Assembly (NCBI GenBank): GCA_947647645.1
Contig: CANSLE010000197.1
Location: forward strand, 1 to 5,150
Direction: 5' to 3'
Length of the DNA: 5,150 nt
Origin: an uncultured Microbacterium sp.
Lineage (GTDB): Bacteria > Actinomycetota > Actinomycetes > Actinomycetales > Microbacteriaceae
Shown: positions 1-4,869 of the stretch, piece after piece
How positions within the stretch are numbered: the stretch's first letter is position 1
How the letters are laid out: each line of letters starts with the position of its first letter
The notes under the pieces: generated by a model
Database searches by the model: none
Told to the model about the DNA's origin: nothing
What the model saw: the letters and a program-made list of their open reading frames with translations, nothing else
Made by a program: the position numbers and the translations under genes

Positions 1-156
1 CAGATCCTCGCCTCCGGGGCGGCGGACGTCATCCTCGCCGGACGCGAATGGCTGCGCGACCCGCACTTCGCGCTGCGCGCGCAGGGGGAGCTGGGCGAGC
101 CCGACGGCGGCCTCTGGCCGCCGCAGTACGAGCGCGCCCGCCCACGTACCCGCTGA
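1..156 (+). CDS. NADH:flavin oxidoreductase (Old Yellow Enzyme family), C-terminal fragment
   Basis: Only the last 51 codons and the TGA stop (154-156) are in the window; the gene begins upstream. The visible peptide reads ...GAADVILAGREWLRDPHF... and ends with a WPPQYERA segment. This matches the C-terminal end of YqjM-like Old Yellow Enzymes: an 'AD-hydrophobic-GR-x(4)-DP' stretch that closes the FMN phosphate-binding part of the TIM barrel, then a W-P-x-QY tail. Family members are soluble FMN enzymes that use NAD(P)H to reduce electron-poor alkenes such as enones; the physiological substrate is usually unknown. The gene is convergent with the CNNM operon, with only 18 bp between the stop codons. 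The family is recognised from a short tail only, so subfamily and substrate cannot be assigned. Confidence 0.82.
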   Translation, partial: QILASGAADVILAGREWLRDPHFALRAQGELGEPDGGLWPPQYERARPRTR

Positions 157-171
157 GCGACCAGAGGCCGC
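105..171. repeat. Nested inverted repeats at the oxidoreductase 3' end (possible convergent terminator region)
   Basis: Bases 105-123 form a perfect 8-bp GC-only hairpin (CGGCGGCC, loop TCT, GGCCGCCG) inside the last codons of the oxidoreductase gene. The 11 bases GCGGCCTCTGG at 107-117 also have an exact reverse complement at 161-171, in the 18-bp gap between the two convergent stop codons. The two structures share an arm and would compete. A further weak 5-bp stem, CTGAG (153-157) with CTCAG (174-178), bridges the stops. No T-tract follows on either strand, so a terminator role is only inferred. Confidence 0.35.
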
Positions 172-174
172 GAC

Positions 175-1230
175 TCAGTAGCCGCGTCGCGTCGCGTCGT
201 GCACCTCGCCGACCAGCTCCTCGATGATGTCCTCCAGGAAGAGCACCGCGGTCGTCTCGCCCGCGGCGTTGCGCACCTGGGCGAGGTGGCGGCTCGTGCG
301 CCGCATGAGCGCGAGGGCGTCCTCGAGGTCGGTCGTCTCGGCGACCGGCACCATGTGATGGATGCGCTTCGGTCTGATCGGCGCCGCGACCTTCTCTTCC
401 GCGCCGGCGCCCTCGGCCGCGCGCAGCACGTCCTTGAGGTGGACGTAGCCGACAGGGGCGCCCTCGGCATCCACGATCACGTAGCGCGAGAAGCCGTGCT
501 TGGCGACCGCCCGCTCGATCTCGTCGGGCGTCGTCGTCTCCGGCAGCGTCACGAGGTCCGACAGCGGCACAGCGACGTCGCGCGCCTTCTTGTCGGTGAA
601 CTCGAGAGCGGCGGTGACCGCGCCGGACGCGTCGTCGAGCACGCCCTCGATGCGCGACTGGTTGACGATCGTGGCGACCTCGTCGAGCGTGAACGTGGAG
701 GCCGCCTCGTCCTTCGGCTCCACCCGGAACAGGCGCACGATGTGGTTCGCGATCCAGTTGAGCGCGACGATCACCGGGTAGAGGATCTTCGACGTCCACA
801 CGAGCGGCGTCGCGAGCAGCAGCACGGCCCGGTCGGGCAGCGAGAACGCGAGGTTCTTCGGGATCATCTCGCCGAAGACCACGTGCAGGTACGACACGAC
901 GATCAACGCGATCGCGAACGCGACCCCGCCGATGACGGCGTCGCTCCAGCCCGTGAGCCCCAGGGGGGCCTGGAGGAGGTGGTGGATCGCCGGCTCGGAA
1001 ACGTTCAGGATCAGCAGCGAGCAGATCGTGATGCCGAGCTGGCTCGTCGCGAGCATGAGCGTGGCGTGCTCCATCGCGTAGAGCGCCGTCGCCGCCGTCT
1101 TCGAGCCCTTCTCGGCGAGGGGTTCGATCTGCGAGCGTCGTGCCGAGATGACGGCGAACTCCGCGCCGACGAAGAACGCGTTGAACGCGAGGAGGACCAC
1201 CAGCCATGCGATTCCGGCCCAGTCGTTCAT
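175..1230 (-). CDS. CNNM/CBS-domain membrane protein (hemolysin family), short form without CorC_HlyC domain
   Basis: This 351-residue protein has an N-terminal CNNM (DUF21) membrane domain of about 185 residues. Hydrophobic segments lie near residues 6-28, 57-77, 97-118 and 135-160. The family hallmarks SQLGIT (63-68) and a G-E-x-x-PK motif (120-125) are present. A CBS pair follows at roughly 205-270 and 285-345, the second ending in LEDIIEELVGEV. The protein stops right after CBS2, so the CorC_HlyC domain found in its upstream partner is absent. CNNM/CorB/CorC proteins are linked to Mg2+ (and possibly Co2+) export, with nucleotide-sensing CBS domains; 'hemolysin' is a legacy name. The ATG at 1228-1230 overlaps the upstream gene's TGA as ATGA, with a strong Shine-Dalgarno six bases upstream. 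Translational coupling and a hetero-oligomer with the upstream protein are likely inferences. The transported ion is not proven by sequence. Confidence 0.93.
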   Translation of the reverse strand: MNDWAGIAWLVVLLAFNAFFVGAEFAVISARRSQIEPLAEKGSKTAATALYAMEHATLMLATSQLGITICSLLILNVSEPAIHHLLQAPLGLTGWSDAVIGGVAFAIALIVVSYLHVVFGEMIPKNLAFSLPDRAVLLLATPLVWTSKILYPVIVALNWIANHIVRLFRVEPKDEAASTFTLDEVATIVNQSRIEGVLDDASGAVTAALEFTDKKARDVAVPLSDLVTLPETTTPDEIERAVAKHGFSRYVIVDAEGAPVGYVHLKDVLRAAEGAGAEEKVAAPIRPKRIHHMVPVAETTDLEDALALMRRTSRHLAQVRNAAGETTAVLFLEDIIEELVGEVHDATRRGY

Positions 1231-2567
1231 CGACGCTCACCTCCCTCGGGAGCCGAGCCCGCGGGCGCGGCGCCCTCCGGCAGCGGGCGTGGCGTGAACC
1301 TGACGCGATCGACGCGGCGGCCGTCCATCCGCTGCACCTCCAGCGTGCCGTCCTCGAGCTCGATACGGTCGCCGACGACGGGGATGCGCTCGAGCGTCGA
1401 CATGAAGAACCCACCCACGGTGTCGTACACGTCGCCCTCGGGCACGCGGATGCCGGTGCGGTCCCGCACCTCGTCGGGACGCAGCTCCGCGGGGAATGTG
1501 ACGGACCCGCCCCGGCGGACCACGCCCGCCCGACTGCGGTCGTGCTCGTCGAGCACCTCGCCCACGATCTCCTCGACGAGGTCCTCGAGCGTGACCACGC
1601 CGGCCGTGCCCCCGTATTCGTCGACGACGATGGCCATCTGATAGCCGCGTGAGCGGAGCTCCGACATGACGGCGCCCAGGTGCACGGCCTCCGGCACCCG
1701 CAGCGGCTCCTCGGCGATCGCGGCGGCGGGCACATCGGCGCGGCGCTCGCGCGGGACGCTGACGGCCTGCTTGAGGTGCACGATCCCCGTGATGTCGTCC
1801 ATCGACTCGTCGTACACCGGGAAGCGGCTGTGGCCCGTGCGTCGCGCGAGCTGGATGACGTCCTCGACGCTGTCACCGGCGGCGACGGCGTGGATGCTGG
1901 GGCGCGGGGTCATCACGTCGGCGGTCGTGAGGCGTGCGAAGGTCAGGGTGCGATCCAGCAGCGACGCGGTGTCCTCCTCGAGCACGCCCGCACTCGCGGA
2001 GCGGCGGACCAGGCTCGAGAGCTCCTCCGCGGTGCGGGCACCCGACAGCTCCTCCTTCGGTTCGACCCCCATCCCGCGCAGCACGGCGTTGGCGCTGCCG
2101 TTGAGCACGGTGATCGCGGGGCGGAAGACGGTCGTGAACGCGACCTGGAACGGGATGACGAGCTTCGCCGTCTGTCGCGGAATGGCGAGGGCGAAGCTCT
2201 TCGGCACGAGCTCACCGATGATCATCGAGAACGTCGTCGCGATGACGATGGCGACCGTGGTCGCGACGACACGGACGAGCGTGTCCGGAACCCATCCGGT
2301 CAGCACCGGTCTCAGCATGCTGGTCAGCGCCGGCTCCATCGTGTAGCCGGTGAGAAGGGTGGTCAGAGTGATGCCCAGCTGCGCGCTGGAGAGGTGGGTC
2401 GAGGTGATGCGCAGCGCGCTGATCGTCAGCGCCAGCCGCGTCTCCCCCGCCGCCTGGCGGGCTTCGAGGTCGGCGCGATCGAGGTTGACGAGCGCGAACT
2501 CGCTCGCGACGAACAGACCGGTTCCGATGGTGAGCAGAAGCCCCACGCCCAACATGACGTAGTCCAT
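1227..2567 (-). CDS. CNNM/CBS/CorC_HlyC membrane protein (hemolysin family, CorB/CorC-like)
   Basis: With the ATG at 2565-2567 the protein has 446 residues. An N-terminal CNNM (DUF21) domain (about 1-190) carries hydrophobic segments near 4-27, 62-78, 98-118 and 134-155, the signature SAQLGIT (61-67), and G-E-x-x-PK (118-123). A CBS pair follows: CBS1 with DVMTPR (217-222) and HSRFPVY (246-252), and CBS2 with VDEYGGTAG (315-323) and the LEDLVEEIVGEV end. A C-terminal CorC_HlyC domain (about 344-427) contains DTVGGFF (382-388). This is the full family architecture, at typical length. Likely role: Mg2+ or other divalent-cation efflux, gated by nucleotide binding to the CBS domains. It is the first gene of a two-gene operon. 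A GTG directly upstream (2568-2570) is an alternative start. I prefer the ATG because GGGGGTGA then lies exactly six bases before it, the same geometry as in the partner gene. Confidence 0.94.
   Translation of the reverse strand: MDYVMLGVGLLLTIGTGLFVASEFALVNLDRADLEARQAAGETRLALTISALRITSTHLSSAQLGITLTTLLTGYTMEPALTSMLRPVLTGWVPDTLVRVVATTVAIVIATTFSMIIGELVPKSFALAIPRQTAKLVIPFQVAFTTVFRPAITVLNGSANAVLRGMGVEPKEELSGARTAEELSSLVRRSASAGVLEEDTASLLDRTLTFARLTTADVMTPRPSIHAVAAGDSVEDVIQLARRTGHSRFPVYDESMDDITGIVHLKQAVSVPRERRADVPAAAIAEEPLRVPEAVHLGAVMSELRSRGYQMAIVVDEYGGTAGVVTLEDLVEEIVGEVLDEHDRSRAGVVRRGGSVTFPAELRPDEVRDRTGIRVPEGDVYDTVGGFFMSTLERIPVVGDRIELEDGTLEVQRMDGRRVDRVRFTPRPLPEGAAPAGSAPEGGERR
1236..1245 (-). promoter_or_regulatory. 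Strong Shine-Dalgarno for the short CNNM gene, inside the upstream gene
   Basis: On the - strand the sequence is GGGAGGTGAG, containing GGAGGTGA, an 8-base match to the anti-Shine-Dalgarno complement, six bases before the ATG at 1230. It is encoded within the last codons (PEGGERR, stop) of the preceding gene. It fixes the start of the second gene and supports coupled translation of the pair. Confidence 0.85.
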
Positions 2568-2577
2568 CACACGTCAC

Positions 2578-2595
2578 CCCCGATCATGATCGGGG
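2578..2595. promoter_or_regulatory. 18-bp perfect palindrome overlapping the CNNM operon Shine-Dalgarno
   Basis: CCCCGATCATGATCGGGG is its own reverse complement. On the - strand its last four G residues are part of the GGGGGTGA Shine-Dalgarno (2581 down to 2574) that serves the long CNNM gene. As DNA it could be an operator. As RNA it could fold into a 7-bp hairpin with a CATG loop that hides the ribosome binding site. The palindrome is seen directly; the function is inferred. Confidence 0.55.
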
Positions 2596-2648
2596 AGGGT
2601 CGGTGGGGCGAACGTCTGCAACTGGGAGGGTCGTCCATGGTGGGGAAG

Positions 2649-2654
2649 AGTTTA
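2649..2654 (-). promoter_or_regulatory. Candidate -10 element for the CNNM operon
   Basis: The - strand reads TAAACT, which fits the actinobacterial TANNNT pattern, in the divergent intergenic region. Transcription from here would start near 2642 and give a leader of about 75 bases that includes the palindrome. No convincing -35 hexamer is seen at 16-19 bp, so this is only a candidate. Confidence 0.25.
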
Positions 2655-2691
2655 CGGCACCGCACTGTGGGGCGGGGCTGGAAGCCGCGGG

Positions 2692-2697
2692 CACAAT
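2692..2697 (+). promoter_or_regulatory. Candidate -10 element for a leaderless GNAT transcript
   Basis: CACAAT ends six bases before the GNAT ATG (2704), so a transcript from it could begin at or next to the start codon. This fits the lack of a proper Shine-Dalgarno there. The hexamer is a poor match to TANNNT and there is no -35 box, so the call is weak. Confidence 0.25.
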
Positions 2698-2703
2698 GGG
2701 ACG

Positions 2704-3300
2704 ATGACCACGGCGCCCAGCGACGACCTCATCGGCGAGAGCCGCGGCATCCGCGTGCGGGCATTGCGGCCCTCCGACCTCGATACGTATCGACGCTGGC
2801 TGCAGCCCGATCAGGACTGGCACCGCTGGGACGGCCCCTACTTCGCGAAGCTCGACGCTGCGCAGATCGACGCGGTCTGCGCCCGGCTCGGCGCGGCACT
2901 TGCCGACGGGTCGTACGCGGCCCAGGTGCCGCTGCCGCGGGGTGTCGTCGTCGACGCCGACGATGACGACACGATGCTGGGCAGCGTGTCGTGGCATTGG
3001 GAATCGGAGGAGTCCGACTGGCGGCGCATGGGTCTCACGGTCTACGACCCCGCGCTGCGCGGCCGGGGTATCGGCACCGAGGCGTTGCGGATCTGGACCG
3101 GCTATCTCTTCCGCACGACCGACGCGGTCCGCCTCGACTACTCGACATGGTCGGGCAACGAACGGATGCTGGCGGTGGGCCGCCGCCTCGGATTCACCGA
3201 GGAGGCCCGCTTCCGCGACGCCCGTGAGGTGCGTGGCGAGCGCTACGACTCGGTGGTCATGGGGGTGCTCCGACGAGAATGGCAGGCGCTCACCAGCTGA
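2704..3300 (+). CDS. GNAT family N-acetyltransferase (RimJ/RimL-like)
   Basis: This 198-residue protein has the GNAT fold signature. The acetyl-CoA pyrophosphate-binding loop is RGRGIGTEAL (119-128; R-G-x-G-x-G/A pattern), preceded by a beta strand with MGLTVYDP. The C-terminal half has the layout of RimJ/RimL and Acetyltransf_3-type proteins: a segment around SGNERM (150-155), then RRLGFTEEARFRDA (160-173), then a final strand ending in VMGVLRREW. The N-terminal IRVRALRPSDLDTYRRW is also typical. It should transfer acetyl from acetyl-CoA to an amine; the substrate (protein N-terminus, small amine or antibiotic) cannot be told. ATG 2704 is the only plausible start: the frame stays open upstream through the region checked (to about 2626) without an ATG or GTG. 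There is no clear Shine-Dalgarno. Its 3' end overlaps guaB1 by 11 bp. Confidence 0.9.
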   Translation: MTTAPSDDLIGESRGIRVRALRPSDLDTYRRWLQPDQDWHRWDGPYFAKLDAAQIDAVCARLGAALADGSYAAQVPLPRGVVVDADDDDTMLGSVSWHWESEESDWRRMGLTVYDPALRGRGIGTEALRIWTGYLFRTTDAVRLDYSTWSGNERMLAVGRRLGFTEEARFRDAREVRGERYDSVVMGVLRREWQALTS

Positions 3301-3316
3301 CCGGCAGCGCCTTGCC
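3281..3316. terminator. Possible bidirectional hairpin over the convergent GNAT/guaB1 stop codons
   Basis: GGCAGGCGCT (3281-3290) pairs with AGCGCC-T-TGCC (3306-3316). This gives ten base pairs (6 + 4) with one bulged T and a 15-base loop that holds both stop codons. Every base also encodes the end of one or both proteins. Neither strand has a strong T-tract after the stem; the - strand continues ATTCTCGTCG. If it terminates, it would be of the U-poor type proposed for actinobacteria. The structure is seen by hand pairing; the function is inferred. Confidence 0.4.
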
Positions 3317-4747
3317 CTCCTCGTAGCCCGCCGCGGACTGCAGGCCGACCGTGGCGCGCTCGTGGAACTCGGGCACGGTCGCGGCGCCGGCGTACGTGAA
3401 CGACGACCGGACGCCCGATGTGATCATGTCGACGAGGTCCTCCACCGACGGACGCAGCGGGTCGAGGTAGATCTTCGACGACGAGATACCCTCGGCGAAC
3501 AGCTCCTTGCGCGCACGGTCGTAGGCGTCGAGGCGTCCGAAGCGTCCCTGCACGGCCTTCGTGGATGCCATGCCCCACGACTCCTTGTACACACGGCCGG
3601 CCGCGTCGCTCTGCAACGGGCCGGGAGCTTCGATCGTGCCGGCGAACCACGAGCCGATCATCACGGATGCCGCGCCGGCGGCCAGCGCCAGGGCTACGTC
3701 GCGCGGGTAGCGCACACCGCCGTCGGCCCACACATGGGCGCCGAGCTCGGCGGCCGCGCCGGCCGTCTCGAGCACGGCCGAGAACTGCGGTCGTCCGACG
3801 GCGGTCATCATGCGGGTGGTACACATCGCGCCCGGGCCCACACCGACCTTGAGGATCGTGGCGCCCGCGCCGACGAGGTCGCGCGCGCCATCGGCCGTGA
3901 CGATGTTGCCGGCGGCGATCGGGATGCCGAGACCCAGGCCCGACACGGTCTGCAGTGCGCGCAGCATCCCCTCCTGGTGGCCGTGCGCTGTGTCGACCAC
4001 GAGCACGTCGACGCCGGCGGCGGCGAGCGCCTTCGCCTTCGCGGCGACGTCGCCGTTGATGCCGACGGCCGCTGCCACGATGAGTCGGCCGTCCGCGTCG
4101 ACCGCGGGACGGTAGAGCGTCGAGCGCAGCGCCGTGCGCTGCGAGAGGGTGCCGACGAGGTAGCCGTGATGCAGAACGCAGACGGTCTCCGCGTCCGCCG
4201 CCACGAGCAGGTCGAATGCGTGGCGCGCGTCGGCGATGTCGTCGGCGTCGATCGACGCACCGCGGCCACGGGTCAGATCACCCAGGCGCGCGTCGGGCAG
4301 CGCGGTGCCCAACCGCGTCGCCGGGATCACGCCGAGGATGTCGTCGACGTGCACTCGCGACGGGTCGCCGGACACCACGACGATGCCGTGGCCCTCGGTG
4401 GCCGGCAGCAGGGCCGCCGCCTCCGCCACCGTCGCGTCGGCGCGGAGCACGAGGGGGGTGTCCCACCGCACCGGCTGGTCCTTGACCCAGCGGATCGCCG
4501 CGTCGATCTCCTGCAGCGGCATGTCCTGCGGCAGCACGCCGAGGCCACCGCGGCGGGCGAGGGCGGCGGCGAGGCGCGGGCCGGTCACGGAGTTCATGTT
4601 CGAGGCGACCAGCGGGATGGTCGCCGAGGTGCCGTCGCGCGGCGACAGGTCGACGTCGAGCCGACTCGTCACCCCCGATCGGCGGGGAACGAGGAACACG
4701 TCGGAGTAGGTGAGATCGACGGTGGGCGCAACGCCGGAGAACTGCAT
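3290..4747 (-). CDS. guaB1: GuaB1 family IMP dehydrogenase-related protein (probable GMP reductase)
   Basis: The 485-residue protein has the IMPDH/GMPR TIM-barrel fold interrupted by a CBS pair (about 93-212). Visible motifs are DLTYSDVFLVP (11-21), VDTAHGH (251-257), AGNIVT (279-284), the catalytic-cysteine loop GVGPGAMCTTR (302-312, Cys309), ADGGVRYPRD (341-350), MIGSWFAG (363-370) and SSFTYAGA (448-455). In IMPDH the mobile flap carries an Arg-Tyr dyad. In an ungapped hand alignment Arg405 is kept, but the Tyr position is Leu406, so IMP dehydrogenase activity is unlikely. The best-studied mycobacterial GuaB1 acts as a CBS-regulated GMP reductase (GMP + NADPH to IMP + NH3), a salvage role. 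ATG 4747 gives a typical family length; the in-frame GTG at 4756 is less likely. The gene is divergent from kgd and convergent with the GNAT gene. Confidence 0.93.
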   Translation of the reverse strand: MQFSGVAPTVDLTYSDVFLVPRRSGVTSRLDVDLSPRDGTSATIPLVASNMNSVTGPRLAAALARRGGLGVLPQDMPLQEIDAAIRWVKDQPVRWDTPLVLRADATVAEAAALLPATEGHGIVVVSGDPSRVHVDDILGVIPATRLGTALPDARLGDLTRGRGASIDADDIADARHAFDLLVAADAETVCVLHHGYLVGTLSQRTALRSTLYRPAVDADGRLIVAAAVGINGDVAAKAKALAAAGVDVLVVDTAHGHQEGMLRALQTVSGLGLGIPIAAGNIVTADGARDLVGAGATILKVGVGPGAMCTTRMMTAVGRPQFSAVLETAGAAAELGAHVWADGGVRYPRDVALALAAGAASVMIGSWFAGTIEAPGPLQSDAAGRVYKESWGMASTKAVQGRFGRLDAYDRARKELFAEGISSSKIYLDPLRPSVEDLVDMITSGVRSSFTYAGAATVPEFHERATVGLQSAAGYEEGKALPVSW

Positions 4748-4754
4748 GACTCCC

Positions 4755-4760
4755 ACGGTA
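4755..4760 (-). promoter_or_regulatory. Candidate -10 element for guaB1 (leaderless)
   Basis: The - strand reads TACCGT, matching TANNNT, and ends seven bases before the guaB1 ATG (4747), so transcription could start at the start codon. The GGGAG just upstream sits only two bases from the ATG, too close for an ordinary ribosome binding site. This favours a leaderless mRNA. No -35 match is visible. Confidence 0.35.
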
Positions 4761-4778
4761 CCGACAGAAAACCTGGGA

Positions 4779-4784
4779 TACCCT
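4779..4784 (+). promoter_or_regulatory. Candidate -10 element for kgd
   Basis: TACCCT matches the TANNNT pattern. It would place the kgd transcript start near 4791, with a leader of about 80 bases. It lies back-to-back with the guaB1 candidate, 18 bases away, so each -10 falls about where the other promoter's -35 would be. No good -35 is present, so confidence is low. Confidence 0.3.
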
Positions 4785-4844
4785 TGATGAACGTGTGCGT
4801 GTGGGCCGCACCATGCACAGCCGCGGGCCTCGCACGATCTGAAG

Positions 4845-4856
4845 TTCATCGATGAA
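4845..4856. repeat. 12-bp perfect palindrome just upstream of kgd
   Basis: TTCATCGATGAA is self-complementary and contains the in-frame ATG at 4852-4854. A related TTGATGAA occurs at 4784-4791. It could be a regulator site in the kgd leader or chance; nothing else supports a function. Confidence 0.35.
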
Positions 4857-4869
4857 AGCAGGCGCAACC

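Noticed and set aside
199..1641. Long + strand open frame (480 codons) opposite the CNNM genes
   Set aside because: Its translation is Arg/His/Asp-rich with no family motifs, and it lies antisense to two well-recognised membrane proteins. It is a by-product of high-GC third positions.
29..1876. 615-codon - strand frame spanning both CNNM genes
   Set aside because: It crosses two convincing genes in another frame and is almost entirely Arg/Ala/Ser/Gly; no recognisable domain.
2567..2587. Six-codon - strand mini-ORF (MIGGDV) whose TGA overlaps the ATG of the long CNNM gene
   Set aside because: It starts inside the palindrome, has no ribosome binding site of its own and is too short to tell from chance. 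A leader peptide is conceivable but unsupported.
2637..2966. + strand ORF starting at ATG 2637 with a good GGGAGG Shine-Dalgarno
   Set aside because: Most of it overlaps the GNAT gene in another frame and the product becomes an Arg-rich run. The Shine-Dalgarno match is probably chance in G-rich DNA.
4794..4819. TGTGC...GCACA inverted repeat upstream of kgd as a CRP/GlxR-type site
   Set aside because: The arms are 16 bases apart and lack the TGTGA-N6-TCACA pattern, so it does not fit the CRP family consensus.
2900..4855. Very long + strand open frame (651 codons) through the GNAT gene and antisense to guaB1
   Set aside because: Low-complexity Arg/His/Gly/Val composition, no domain pattern, and the opposite strand encodes a clear GuaB1. 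It is a shadow frame.
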